Shown: positions 48,066 to 62,848, counted from the stretch's first letter. The stretch is DNA of 64,000 nt from Sphagnum magellanicum (GCA_021904315.1 CM038916.1:3286001-3350000); one strand, 5' to 3'. A program made the numbers and translations. The notes: a model not told the origin generated them from the letters alone.

Positions 48066-51000
48066 CATTTGCACCAATGCATTGAACGACAGTATTTTTT
48101 TGTATACAACAATAAAATGTTATTGGTTTCATGCAAAATAAAAATTCTAACTGCACATATTTGCACAAGATGTGGAGACTAGCAAAAGTCTTTACATAAT
48201 CTAACCTTGATTGGAGTTGTCACAATTGATTGATCATTAATATATGATTAACAATGTTACTAATTCATCATATCAATGGATCCAAATCATGTGAGTTAAT
48301 AACTTACCACGTTTCACAAGTTCACAATTCTAATTTTGTATTTATGAGTGGGGCTTCGGATAAGTAAATCAATAATAATGGAGTGGAAAATAAGGTGCAT
48401 GCATAAATACCCAGTATGGATGGAGTTGTTGTAAGTTGTACATTTAACCTCTAAAAGCCTATGAGGGTACAATGTTTTCTTAGATGTGTGAAGAAAAGAT
48501 ATTTTTTATACCTTTTTGAAATGCATTTCCAAAGACAATTTATGAAGCATAACATATGGATGACATCCACATGGTTGAAAATTGAAACATAATTATTTTT
48601 TTAAAAAAATAAATTTAGAAGCCTTAAACTTCAGAAAATAATTATAAATACGTATTTTGGTTTATGGTAATGAAATGAAGATGATTGGCTCAAATAAGTG
48701 TAACATACAATGGTGGAAAGATGAAAAAGAAAAAAACACTTGAAGTGGACAAATTATCAAAATAACAAATTTTCCAACCCAGGAAAATGTTTGAGGTCTT
48801 AACACTTGAAAGGGTGCTATAGAAAAACAGTGGTACTCTTTATTGATTTTCTTTTAGGAGGTAGTAGTTAACTTTAGTAACTACCTTTGAGAAAAAGCAG
48901 TATCAAAAATCATCTCTTTTAAAGGGACATTTGCCACCCAATAAACAAGCAAGGTATGCCATATTTCTCCCAACTTTCTTTATCCAAATATCATGAGAAA
49001 ATTCCACTTTAAAAAATAGAGTGTTACTTTGTCTTCCACTGGTAATACCGATTATATAATTTCCTTTCAAGGCGTTTCAAGGGCTATTAAGAATTTTCAT
49101 GGTCATGGACCTCACGTATTTGTAGCAAGTGGTCCTTAACCCCTAAAGGCCTAAGTCGACATTTTCATCCATTTTCACACTGTGGTCAGAGGGAACAGCT
49201 TATAAGCATGATTTAAGGTCCTCAGCTCTTAGAGGAGGAACCTTTGACATTTAGAATGTTCAGTAGCTGTGCTTTACATATGCTAAAGCTTTAGGGGGGG
49301 GCATTCTCAGAATAAGTGCCTGACTCAGATCAGCCACTTCTTCCGAGAATGCCCTCCCCCTACTGCTTGACCTACACAATTTTGTGTGGAGTTGGGCTGT
49401 CAAGTGGTGTATATGGACTTCATCACTACCAAGTTAACATATAGTCAAAAGGAAAGTTGTCAACATTCCCCCATTTTTTGTGATTAAAAATTTTATTACC
49501 CTTTTTGGATAACCAATCCGAGCCATGTGTGCACATGGTGTAACGAATTTTGTGCGCAATTCACTCTCTTTAACCAGCCCTAGCATAAAGTCTGTTCAAA
49601 GCCAGGATGGGCTTCACATGAAGTCCTTTACACCACAAAACAGTTTCCAATTTTAGCCAAGAAGGATTCCAGGGGAACTTTTCATCCATGTGCATTTCTT
49701 TGGTCTTTCAAGGATGCACCTTTTGATGCAGAAGTGAACTAGTGCCACTATGGCCTATCCCTCCGATCAAGGCTTTCCTATTTTAATGATCAAGGCTCAA
49801 AGAAGTCTACCAAACTGTGTTGTATGAAATTTTCTACTTGCCTACTTCATGTCCAGCAACTCGCGGACCGCCATGTCTCTACAATTCATTGGCTACTTGT
49901 GGGCCTTGTATTCTCTCTCCTCCCCTTTAAATAGGGTGGAAGCCTACTTAGGCTACTGCCAGGAACCAGTTGGCCAAACTGTGTTGCATGTGCTTTTCCA
50001 ATATGTCTCAAAGTCCAACAAATTGTGTTTGTTTGTATATGGTAAAGAAGTTTTTGGGAGGATCTTGGTGGTGGGTTGGGGGATCGGGCTGACGGTGGTA
50101 GCCCTTTACTTTGGACCCACAAACCCATGAAGTGCCCGAATCACTCAACTTTCTAACGAGTGAAAGCATATAAAGTAGGCAAATTTGTGGACCTTACTTT
50201 TTAAAGTCAAAGTAACCATATAATAAATTTAATATTTCATACTTGAAAATGTTATCTATTTCAATCATCAATATGAGCATTTTAAAAATATTATTTTACT
50301 AATATTATGTTTGACATTCTTACTACCATGCATTTTCAATCAATTTGTTAAATGCAAGTAAATGGAAGTAGATGTCCATAATGGTTTCAATTGAATGAAA
50401 ATAGGATTTTTATTGCATTTTTGATACTTTCAAGTTGATGGTGCACTAAAATGTATTAATTGACATTGTAATATCGAAGACCATATGTTATCGTATTTGT
50501 AACATAAAAATAAGTTTTTGCTCAAGTTTACTAGCTGGTTGAAAAGCTAATTATTGTATATTTTCTTGTATTTATGTCAAAAACATAAGATTACAATTTT
50601 CCAAGATTCTTTTATTTTGGGGCCTACATTACCATGCTTTCACACATTATATCCCCCATTTTACCCCACTCCTCACTCCATGTCCTTAGTTTTAGATCTT
50701 TCCTAGTTCTTAGTAAATATTTCCCTTGTGGCCCTAGACTCTGCTAAATCCACAAACTTCCCATTTTTCACATCTTTCAAAATCATTTGCCCAAATTTTG
50801 TTTGTGGATCCAATCAATCTATCCATCAATATGAATAAGCAGGTTAATTTTTTCGGTCCAAGGTCATGTGCAAAAATGGCCTTGTACTATGATTTGGGCT
50901 TATTGAGATAACAAATTGCCGAAATTCTTTAGTCAAGTTTCAACAATTACATCACACATCCATGTTTAGCAAATCATGGATTTATTTGCCCCAAAGGTCT

Positions 51001-54000
51001 AAGATGCATGGTGATCCCCATGGGAGTTTGATATAAAAGATAAATCATGTTCATGGCACGTTGTTCTGTGAAGAATTTCTTATCATTCTTTGATTATTAG
51101 GACATCAAAATTATGAATCCTAATAATGTCCTAATAAGGATTTAACAAAACTTCTCATCAAACTTGTTAAAATAGGATATCAAGGCTCTGAAATTTCATG
51201 TACCTACTTTAAAGGCCAATTTAACTATTTTCCCAATTCCCCAACACCTAACACCTAGAACTTTTTCAAGGGCCCTAATTTCCCTTGTTTGAGATCTTTT
51301 CCAAATTTTTAATGAATTCTCTAAATTTTTATGTTCTTCCAAAAAGGTTTATATTCAAGATGATCATGTAATGCAATCTTTCATTTATGCCGATCTTGGA
51401 AGGCTTTTCCTGTATCATTCTCAAAGAATCATTGCCCTCAACCCGATACCAATCTTCATGTTCTTGGATGTTATAATCCTCTATACTTAAAATTTTGTCC
51501 ATTTTGCAATGTTTTTGGTCTACCGCATGAACTTTGTAGAACCACATTCACTTTTATGTCTGATGACCATAACATTGGCAAACATCAAGACAAAGGGCAT
51601 AAGTGTTCATTGAACTTTCTGAGATGGTATAAAGGAAGAGCTTTTGAATTGTTATAATATGAATGAACACTAGTTTCAATTCCCTTCAACTTCAAAGGGG
51701 TCCTAAAAACACTAAGTTATGAGTATGTACTATACATTACATTTGAGTCAAGGCTAGTGACTTTTACTTTTTTTGCATTTTGGATACCCAAAAAAATTGG
51801 GAAAGTTTGATTCAAAAAAATAATTGCCAAAAACTTGAGAAATTTTTGAAATTTTCAGGAACAAAACTTGGGGGTGGGGGAAAAGAAACCTTGTGAAAGC
51901 GTGAAAAACTAAATCATGAATACTTGAAACTTGGTTTATTCATTATCCAAATCATTACATACATGAATAGGATTGCTTTGAGCAAGATGCTACATGAGAA
52001 TAATGGATGAAAATTCATATTTTCAAATAGTGCAATGGATATGCATAATGGTTTTAGGAGCATTAGGCTTTAGGCATGCTCATGTTGAGTGTTCAAGTTT
52101 CAAGAATATATTGCATGTTTCTACATTCAAATTTCTTACTAGAAAAAACTCAACGTGCCTTTGAATCACCATCAAATTTTGAGACATTAATCATTCAACA
52201 AACATGTGTCAAAGCTGCCAAGGTATTCTTTTCAATTAATTAGTTGTGTGGATAAGGAAGAAGTGATTGTTTTGGATGTGACGTGGCTCTTTGATTGGCC
52301 TATAACCAAAAAGATCACCCAAACATTGATATTCTAAAAATAAAAGATTATATAACCTTATTATTTGGTCTTGATTTCAAGCGTTGAAATGTAGGCAAAG
52401 GGTATGGGATAATGCACGGTGCTTTGGGATGAGCTTGGGGAACACTTGAGAACTTGGGCAACACAGTGGGAGCATCATGTCAGACAACTGAAACTTCGTG
52501 GGACACCCTATGGGAAAGGGTGAACTAGCACCAACAAAGTTGGCACCTTCACCTTCTTGTGTGAGGCCTTTTAAAGGCCATATTAACCCCCCAAAATGTT
52601 AGAAACTGACCTCTGTGGATGCCTGTTGAGCCATTTCACTCGCTGCATGAAGTTTCCATGCATAAAACTGGTCATCACCATTTTTACTTTATGCCATCCT
52701 CCTAAGAGGGCGGGTACCTATTTCACATTTAAAGAATATTTTGTGTAAAACTAGAGATAAAGTTTTAGGTGAGTTCTTTTATTTCCAGACAGCGTGAATT
52801 TTCTCCATTTGCCAAAAATATATTTTCAAAAAAAAATTTATTTCCAAATATTCCTTTTTGTAAATCTCCAAAATTTGAAAAAATTCTTCAAAATCACCAT
52901 GTTCTTACACATTGTTAAAGCAAATAGCCAGGATATAAAAAGGATTTTTTGTAAGTTTTTCACTTTCATAGCTGGTCTACAGCCAAATGTGGCTAAATCT
53001 CCTTGTGGATGATTGCCAGTGCGACGTCACACAATTAAAAAAATAAAATCACTGTTTGTTGTGGGTCCCCTTTCTTGAAAGTCGTTTATATCAATCCACA
53101 ACAGTGTTTTTATTTTGTTCGAAATTTCGCCAAAATGTGAAATCTGAGAGTGTCATGCGAACCTTCTCAAACAGCTTTTTTTTTGGTATTTTTTCAAAAA
53201 CTTCGCCAGGAAAGTAGAGAATAAAGGGTTGAGTTCGCCACATTTAGACTACCTATCTGCTCCTACAAGTAGCTAAAAAATAGCAGGATTCGGAAAAAAA
53301 GTTACTTTCCTATCTGTCCTGTAGCCAAATTCTGCTAAATCTTCCTATGGATCGTTGCCAATGTGAGTACGTCACAAAATTGAAAAAAAAAACACTGATC
53401 CACAGCAGTGTTTATTCCTCATATTTGTGACGTGAAATTTGCCAGAATTTTGCTCCAAATTAGCAAAATTGGTCAGAATTATAATAGAAAAACACATTTC
53501 TCCAAATTTTCTTAGATTTTTTTGTCGAAAAAAGGAAAAATTTGCTGGAAAAAAAAACCCGGATCCAAAGTACCCAAAGCATTGGGTGAACCACCACCTA
53601 CACTCAAGTGCAAGCTTTAAATCAGACGATGAGGTCCATTGGTTTTTCTCAAATCTGTGAGATCTAAGAAATGGTAATAGATGTCCCAAAAAAAAAATTC
53701 AGTCCAAATTGCATTGGAAAATCAGAAATTTCCAACTGTTCCACAAACATTTATTGCAACAGTGTGGAAATTCACCAAAAAAAGAAAACCATTGATCAAG
53801 TATCTTGCATCAAATCAACATATATGGTAGAGGAAAATTGTTTTGGTGTTCTCTAAAATTGCCATGAATTTATTCTATTCAAATGGCAATCAATTTCTAC
53901 CTATTTTGTGTAAGCTCCCTGCCTTAGTATGCTCACAAAAAAACTACAAGCAATCCAATCCTTCAAACAATCATTTACTCCCTATTCTTTACAACTTGAA

Positions 54001-55533
54001 TCTCTTTATAGTCATCACAAAACAATGAATCATTCAAAGTATTTTTCTTGAAATCTTGCATGATTGTAACAACATCAAGCATCTTGAAAAATTTTCAAAG
54101 AGAAGCAACCATTGTTGGGTCCAAAAACATCAAATTCACATGTTGGTAATGGGGAAATTGATGACCAATTTGATTACTTGAACTTGCATGTGAATCCTTA
54201 ATTGCAATAGATGATGGTTCCTCAACAAGTTTCTTCCTTGTTATAGATTGTTCATTCTTCTCAATTAGATTAGCAATGGTTTTCAAACCATTAAGACTCT
54301 CCCATAATTTCATATCAAACATTGAAAATGTAATTTTCTTCTATTCTTAAGGAGAAAGTACAAAAACATTAGTAGTTTATTACACACATTAATTCCATAA
54401 TGAAGAGGTTCAACATCCTTCACTTTGACTTCCTAATAAAAGGTATGCAATAATAGATTTAGTATCTTAAATGAAGTTTTATTTTATTTTTCAAACTTTG
54501 ACATTTCAACAATCAACAAAATAATCTCAAATAGTTAACATAAATCAAATAAATCAATACCTCTATGGCTTGCTACTTAACATTTCTTGATTTAAGACCT
54601 CTTGGTAGGTGAGGTTATTTCCATGAAAAGTTTCCATTACAATTATGTGTTGCAACGTTTCATCAATGATCGTCTTTTTAGTCTAATTGCACTTGCTATA
54701 ACTACATAGTGGATGCCAATGTGTTTTTTCCAATGGTTGTGTTTGAAAACCAAACATCATTAGATGGTTTGATTGATTTCTTTCATGTTTGAAACATCAA
54801 ATGTAGTCTTGGTTCTTTTTCAGACCAAACACATCTACATGTTTCATTAGCTCCTTATAACATTGTACAACCATAGGATCTAGAAAATCAAGTGGTTGGT
54901 CATTGGTTTCCCACTCCACAATGATTAACATTGATTTTTAAATTTTTTGGTGGAGACGAATTGTATCACAAAAAATTTCCTTAACTATTAACATGTGGAG
55001 AAAACTTCACATTGTATATCTAGGTGCAAACGAGATAATAGGACCCATTTAAGCATTTTTCGTGACTACTTTAAAACTTGTATCCTAACAATATTTTGTA
55101 AAAAATGTTTTTAATCATTGAAATTTTTCTTTATATCATTGTGTTAAGATTTGCATTAAAATTTTGCCAAAAAATGCCACATGATCAATGTTTTTCCAAA
55201 TTCATTTATTAATCCTTTCACTACTTAAAAACACTAGTTATAGTGTTTTAAAAATGATTTTACACATTTTCAAATCACTATATTGATTTTAAATTTACTT
55301 ACATGTTCCCATGATATATATGAATGTTGTCATATAAGTAAACCGAACAATTTCAATCCGAAATTATTTATTTAAAAACATGAAAAATTAAGTACTAATT
55401 ACATTTAGTGTTTTTGCCCACACCCACTTGTTGCATTTATTGGCTAGTTTGAATTAAAATAAACCAAATGCAAAAATATATGAATTTGTTGTTCAATCCC
55501 CAAGGAGTCTTCAAAGACCATTGATTTGATGTT
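48066..55533. repeat. Module D'
   Basis: Collinear with 13,716-20,980; the indels and the inverted segment (49,050-49,171) are listed with the findings. The stretch 54,485-55,125 has no counterpart in D. No intact gene. Confidence 0.85.
54095..54322 (-). pseudogene. Coding-like 75-codon frame, unrecognised
   Basis: Starts with ATG (54,320-54,322). The N-end MFDMKLWESLNGLKTI looks like an amphipathic helix; a Ser-rich, charged middle follows. The homologous place in D (about 20,150-20,390) is not open. Probably part of an old mobile element together with 55,437-55,751. Family unknown. Confidence 0.25.
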
Positions 55534-55751
55534 AAAATCAAGGCCTCTTGCTCCAATGTTAGGATATTGTTCTTTGTGCACCAAATGAGCTTTAATGGAT
55601 TGCATTCATGAACATCTAGTTTCACTTTGTGGGAACAAATTTTAATAAAAATGTTGAACTTCAATCTTGGTGTTACACATGTTTCAACGATATGTTGTTC
55701 TTGCCTAGCCCATATGAGTCGGTTAAAGGTGCATAACGTATTTGAAATCAT
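55437..55751 (-). pseudogene. Coding-like 104-codon frame across the D'/A'' border, unrecognised
   Basis: Starts with ATG (55,749-55,751) and stays open for 104 codons with a fairly balanced composition (TCVTPRLKFNIFIKICSHK near the middle). Equivalent stretches in A (1-215) and A' (20,890-21,200) are not open to the same extent. Same strand as the other A-type coding-like scraps. I cannot name a domain, so this may be chance. Confidence 0.25.
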
Positions 55752-57954
55752 TGTGGGAGGTTAGAGATTGTTATCTTGTTCATCACCAAAATCATGAAAA
55801 ATTTAACATATTCACAAAAGGAGCAAGATCTTTTTGTTTAAAAAAAGTCATACTATGAAGATCATTATAATAATCGTGATGTTTACATAAATCTCTAAAG
55901 GCATTTTCACCCATGTCTCTCACTACTTAAACTTCCATTTACCAAGTTTCAAAACATTTTGGAATTTGACAAGTTCTAAATCTTGAAATCTACATGACAA
56001 ACTCCCAATATACTTTTCACTATGAGAAAAAGGGGTGTTTTGCAACTAGCCTTGCAACTCACTATATATATGGTGCAATTCATTACAACTCAATTGCAAC
56101 TTTGTCACAACAACTTCTTTCCAATTACTATGCAATTCCCCTACAACTACAACCTTAGTGTCATGCTAACATCATTTTTCATCCATTCATCAAAATTGAA
56201 CATGTGGCACTATGAGGATTTTTTGTGATTTTTTTGAAATATTGATATCCATCATCCATTATGATTATTCATTTTAGATGGTCTTGGATTATGACATGTG
56301 GCACAATCAAAAGTTGCAATGTGGCATATTATTGAATTTTGGAAACACACGCACATATATATATATATATATGTACTTGGGTAGGTTGGTACATAACCAT
56401 AAGTAGGTAAGTTGATATAACTCCAACCTACCTATTTACTTAACTACTTACTTACTTAGGTAGGCAAGTAAGTAGGTAGGAAAGTAAAATACTAGAAGGT
56501 AGGTGAATTAAAAAATAACCACTTAAGTTTTTTAATTTATTATGTGTTTCGCTTTTATAATTAAGCTTTTATGAACTCATCCCAACATGGCACATATATT
56601 TTGATGTGAAAATGCAAGAGGAGACACCTCCTTTATATAGTTTATGAAACGAGATATTGAAAACAAAATATATGGGTTAAATCTTTTAGTTGCAACCTAG
56701 TTGCAATTGAAGTTGGAACTACAAAAAACAATTTCCCACATGCTTTTTGTTTAATTTAAATTCCGTAATTAATTTAAAATTTATAACTAATCATTTGACA
56801 TAAATATTTGAAATTTAATTATTTGAATTCAATATATGATAATTAATTATCTAGATTGATTATATGAATTAATTAATATAATTCAGATAACTAGTTAGTT
56901 GATTAATTCAAATAATTAATTATCAAACTAAGTACCAAATAATTAATTATCAAAATAAATATTAGATGATTAATTATTTTAATAACTATTAGAAATTAAT
57001 TATGTTAATAATTGATGATCTAAATTCAAATAAAATTCAATAATTACTCACCTACATTAATAAAGTTTATTATGTAAAATTATTTGAATTAATTAATTAA
57101 TTACATTTTATTAATAAATTCATATGAATAGTTTATTATCTTATATAATTAATTAGTTCATAATAATTAAATATATTACATATTAATTATTAATTAAAAA
57201 TTAATTAAAAATTCATTCTGAAATATTAAATAAAAAGACATGAATTTGAATAGAAGACATTGAGGTATAGAAAGACATATTCATATGTACACCCTTATTG
57301 AATGTTTAATAAAATATATACATTGCTTTTAATTTCAATTCAAAAATAGGCTTTTACCTTTCATGAAAATTATGGTTTGATATTTAGATATGTATACCAA
57401 CATAATATTGTGAATTCCAATATAGTGAAATATTATTAAAACAAAAATTGACCATCAATCACAAAAAATAGGACTATAATATTTACTACATTATTTTTTT
57501 TAAAAATTATTTAGATAATTATGAAAATGAATTATTTTAACTAATTTATACCAATGGTTTATTATTTAGCCTATTTTTTAGTTCACAGTAATTAAGTAAA
57601 TTAGCCATAAATTAATATTTAATATGTAATAATTATTTCTAAATATTATATATTAAATGTGCCACAAGATATAACTTTTGTGGGTGTCACAACTAGTGGC
57701 ATAATAGTGGGCAACTAGAAGTACAATAATGACCCTAGTGGCAATATAGTGGCCAACCAATTGCACAAATAAACTTCATATTTTGAAAACCAATTAGAAA
57801 GTTTGTACCTCATGGATGAGTTTCAAAACATAGTACCTCAATACGTGAACACCTTTGTGAGGATGCCTCACCCTATACATCAATTTCCCTCCTAGAAATA
57901 TTCGAGGGCGGCACAATCATGGTAAGGGTACCCCCCAAAGAACCATAGGAAGAT
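55534..57954. repeat. Module A''
   Basis: Near-identical to 1-2,462 (offset 55,529-55,491) and shares with it the lack of the 1.3-kb stretch present in A'. Includes an (AT)n run at about 56,350-56,371 and the palindromic GGTA block at 56,390-56,490. Confidence 0.9.
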
Positions 57955-60650
57955 AATGCGAAAGACCGACTCAGTACACACACAGGAACCTGTAAGAACT
58001 CGGAGGAGGAACCATGGACCTTCCCAGCAACCAGCGAGCTAGCTACTTTCCTAGTTGTTGGAAATCTTTTTTAATTCCTGGTACAGACGACAGACCAGTA
58101 CATACGACTTCTGGATCCCAGGTGTCCATTTCCTGGAACTAGCGGTGATTCTCTGTTTATAAAGGAATTAGAAATGAATTTGGATTACACATGTAGCTGA
58201 CTTTATCTCAGGCACTCGAACTCCTCATTCTCCTCCCAGGAGAGAAATTAAGTTAGACTGATTTTTATATAAGGCAGTTTTCTTGCAGACGCTTTCTGTT
58301 GATTGGAGTGCATCTGGTCCTTAGAGAGACGCTTTTGATGACGATGATGATTATGCTACTGGCTCCTAACAATTAGTGCCAAGCTATTATGAACCCAGCA
58401 TGATTTTAGGACATTGTGGCTTCTGGCTACCGAAAACAAGTCAGTGTTTATTTTTCTGGCGAAATTAAAGTTGAAAGATTTTCCAGAATTTTTTTGCCAG
58501 ATTTCACTAGTCAGCTAATGATACAGAACAATGCTTATATGTTTTTACTTTCATGGCTGTCTCTTTATAACCAAATTTTGCTAAATCTTCAGACAGATTG
58601 TCAGTGGTTGATCTACATCACCAAATTGGAAAACAGGCTTTCATATAGAGCCCCCAAACAAGTGGAGTTGTGAATTCATTTCTCTGAAAGGCAAAACATC
58701 AGCTTGGGTGAAACAGCACCCACACTGGTCCATGGTAAAAGTCTTTTATTTTTTAATGTTGCTTCTAATCATTATAAATATTCCGCTCCTACCCTAAATC
58801 AGGGTCTCTAAGTCGAAATTTATCATTTCCCCGGTTGAATATAGCCTCTAAGAGGCCTCACACTCAAGAAGGTGAAGGTACCAGTGTGGGTGCTGGTTAA
58901 CCCTGGCTGGCAAACTTCCTGAAAAGCATGACCTGGATGGAAAACCAGAGACCAATTATGTCCATAGAGACATGAACGTGGAGGAGGGACTTCATTGCAA
59001 ACTAGGTCATATTTTGCCCATGTTTGATTTTCTTTCAAATTTCCACCAAAGCAATCACAATTAATTGTTGGGCCATGCCAAAACATCCTCATTCACATTA
59101 ATATTCCAACCCCATGTCACCTTTAGTTCACCTTTGTTTAATCCAAAAGAGAGGAAGGCACGTTAGCAAAGCCCTACAAAAGCTCTAGAATTATTCACTT
59201 AATCCATAGCCCCCATTTTGGATGCCTATTCACCTCTCCTATTAATCAGGTGAGGTGCTTCCAAGTCTGATTGGCTCATCACTAAAAATAAATGAACCTA
59301 TGGAGATTCCCCAAATTAGAAGGTTTTATTTTGAAGTATAGAGTTCCTGCTCTTTGGCCAAGGTATATAGGTGAAGTGAGAACAAATGTTGCCAAAGCAT
59401 ATGGGATAAAAGTGAGGTGCTATTGGGAACTCTTTGGGAAACATATCAACAACTTGGGAACTCTTTGCTTTGACCCACCTCCAAGAGGAAAAAAAAAGCT
59501 TGCATGGAAAGTCCATTGTCTATTGTCCAAGTGGAAAGTGAACAATGGACCGTTCACTCTCCACACCAAACACAACTTGAAAATAAAAACCCTGCTCCCC
59601 TCACCCACAAGAAAAGAAGGGAGGCCCCTTCACTTCACAATGTGACTTCTCATTGGTTGCATAGAAATTGTATTCCTAAAATTGGCTGCCACGATTTTTG
59701 GCCTAGACTAATAGCCCTTCTTATTAACTTGAACTTTGCCAATAATTTTGCCTATATTGGGAAGTTCAAGCTTTTTTTTAAATTTGATTATTTTGTTTTT
59801 ATTTTGGTCTAGTACCACACCTAAATTGTGTCGTTCTGTGGTCTGATCCCAAAACACTTGAGAATCTTTATTCTGTATTAACAAGTTGTACCAAGAATGC
59901 TTTCACTTTTGCTTTCTCATTGGGCACTTTCTGTTTATAGATCAGTTCGCATAATTTTTAGTGCCGATGATTTTTGTGCTTGTTTTCATCTATTCAAGTT
60001 GAAGGCAACATATATGTACTATCAATCTATTGTATTTTTCAGAATATAATTCTAGTAATGTTTAAGGCAGATCGTAACGTTCGAAATACAATTGTATGTC
60101 ATACATCCTTAGTGCTCAAGTCATGGGAGGAAATAGTGAATGAGATGTGAGTGTTTCATTTTGGGATGTGATAACTTTTGAGTTGTTGAAACCAGTTAGA
60201 TGCATACAGATATTATTTGTGGATAGTGATCTCTGAAGCAATCATCTTATTTGAGTCATTAGTCAAGCCACCAAGGGTTACATTGAAATTGCATTTAGTG
60301 TTTAAATGTTCCAACAAGGTCCGCTTGAATATTGTGACTAGTGAATTTTCTTTCTTTTTTAAATAAAGTATCAAAACATGTTCCAGGGGCTTAGAAATGT
60401 AGCAGTTATGTTTAATAAATGAAAACCATTTATGTGGTGCCTTATGAGCTTAGCATCTTTCCCCGCCCCCCCAGTTGTAGCAAGCTTTGTACTAATTGCA
60501 TGCGCTGGGCACAACACTACTTCTGTACCCCATTATTCTGTACCCCAGTATTCGCATCTTAGCACTTGCGAGGATGCTGTCTTCATTTTTTATTTGTATC
60601 CACCAGTAAGGATATTCAAGACCGACTTAGTACATACCCTGCAAGCCATA
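57955..60650. repeat. Module B'', proximal part
   Basis: Near-identical to 2,463-5,160 at offset 55,490, including the 19-bp inverted-repeat motif, which has lost one base in its left half here. No gene supported. Confidence 0.9.
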
Positions 60651-61190
60651 AGATTGGGGAGGCTGGACACTGGACGTTGCCTGCAACTGGCCAGGTAACA
60701 TCTTTCCCAATTGTCGGCAAGCGTTTGATTCCTGGTAGACTCCAGCATACTGTACACACGACTTTTGGAACCCAGTTTCCTTTCCAGGAGCTAGTAGTGA
60801 TTCTCTCTTTATTTTCAATGCAGAAGAATTAGAAATCAAGGAAGATGGACCTATCGGGCAACCAGCCAGGTAACATCTTTCCCAATTGTTGGAAAGCGTT
60901 TGATTCCTGGTAGACTCCAGAATACTTTACACACGACTTTTGGAACCCGGTTTCCTTTCCTAGAACTAGCCGTGATTCTCTCTTTATATTCAATGCAGAA
61001 GAATTAGAAATCAAGGACGATGGACCATTCGAGCAACCAGCCAGGTAACGTCTTTCCCAATTGTTGGAAAGCGTTTGATTCTTGGTGGACTCCAGAATAC
61101 TGTACACACGACTTCTGGAACCCGGTTTCCTTTCCTTGAACTAGCCATGATTCTCTCTTTATTTTCAATGCAGAAGAATTAGAAATGAAT
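60650..61190. repeat. 175-bp minisatellite, three units
   Basis: GAATTAGAAAT starts at 60,826, 61,001 and 61,176: steps of exactly 175. Three units against six in B; the offset to copy 1 falls by 527 bases across the array, which is three units. Confidence 0.95.
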
Positions 61191-61214
61191 TTATTTAGAC
61201 TTTGTAGTTGCTTT

Positions 61215-62848
61215 CATGTCCAGCGCTGGAACAGTCTCCTCCTCATCCGATAGAAATCAGCCTGATTTTGATACACTTGAGGCAGTTTTCTTGCAGGCAC
61301 TTTCCATTGATTGGGGTGCATTTGGTCCTTAGAGACACACTATGATAATGACCATGATTATGCTACCAGCTACTAATAATTAGTGCAATATATTCACCAG
61401 CATGACTTTAGCACATTGTGAATGCCAATGTGGCTTCTTGATGCAGACAACAGGGAAGTGTTTCTTTTCCTGGCGAAGTTAAAAATTGAGAATGCCAAAA
61501 AAATGATTTTCTGGGGGGTTTTGCAATAGTCAGAAATTAGAATTCAAATAAAATAACCCCCAAAAAAATGCCAGATTTGTGTATTAGATTCCAGCAGGAA
61601 GCCTAAATATATAGGACGTTCAAAAGTTTTTACTTTCATGTCTCTTTCAGCTTTATGGCCAAATTTGGCCAAATCCTCCAACAGATGATCAGCACGTGAA
61701 GTTGGTCTACACTCCTCACCACAAAATTGAAAAAAGGGAAGAATAAAAAGAGAAAGGAGCTAGCTACAAGAGTGAGCCTCAAAAATAGTTGAGGTATGAA
61801 TTCCTTTCTTTGGAAGACAAACATCTAACTTACTTCTGGCTAAGCATGACATGGATGGAAAACCCGAGATGCCAATATGTGCTTTTATGTGCCCCTACAA
61901 AGATGAACCTGGAGGGAGAGACTGCATGGAAAACTACATAATCTCATCCAAGTAGGAGTTTCTTTCAAATTTCAATCAAAGGAAAACTCAACTAAAATAT
62001 TGGCTGGGCCATATCAAAACATCCTCAGTGCACTATTCCGAGTCCAACCCAACTTTGGTTCACCTATCAACAAATGATAATGTGATTCAAATTACTTAGT
62101 TTGGGAGCACAATCTTGACATTTTGTTTTGGGTGATAGACCTCTCTGATTGGTTTGTCACCCAAAACAAAAAAACCCACACTTGACACACTTGACACACT
62201 ACTAACATAGAAATTGTTCACGTAGCCCACTAATTGGCACTAATCTAAGTGAAAAAACTGAAACTTTCTAAATCACCATGCAAAAGACAAATTCTATTTA
62301 CACTAAGCATGCAACTCTCTGGTCTCCCCATAGCATAAGGAAGAAGAAATAATAAGAGAACAGAGAAGAACAAAATGACATAAAAGGAAAGTAATGAATT
62401 TGTGAGAAATGCTGATACAGAAAGCAAAAAAGAACATCTAATTCTTTTGTACATGTGGTGCACCCATGTAAGTGAAAACAATAGAACTTCTTTGAACCTT
62501 CATAACCGCTTTGCAAACTAAATCAAAACAAAAGTTTACCTCTAGGGTTCTGTCCATGTGACTAAACAAAATAGAACTACTTTGGACCTTAACAACCACC
62601 TTGCAAACTAAACCAAAATAAAAGTGTGTCATCACACCAAAAAGTCACCAACAACCTATTTTAATAGAGAAAATAGAACTCACAACAAACCCCCCCCCCC
62701 CCCCTCCCCCCCCACCCCACCCTCCCAAATAAAAAAGAAAAAACTCACATCACTTGCCCCCTTCGAAAAGAAAAAAATCTTAGGCCTCAGGTGCATGTTG
62801 CATCTCCTCATTGGCTCAACAGGATTTGATTCTTCAATTTGTTGGCCA
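61215..62848. repeat. Left arm of long inverted repeat, copy 3
   Basis: Collinear with 6,252-7,985, with about 75 bases missing near 62,565 (in the region matching 7,590-7,700). Its right arm would lie beyond the window. No gene seen. Confidence 0.85.
62690..62726. repeat. Expanded C-rich tract, copy 3
   Basis: An uninterrupted run of about 15 C, then further C-runs split by single T or A. Longer than its counterpart at 7,826-7,859. Confidence 0.85.
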
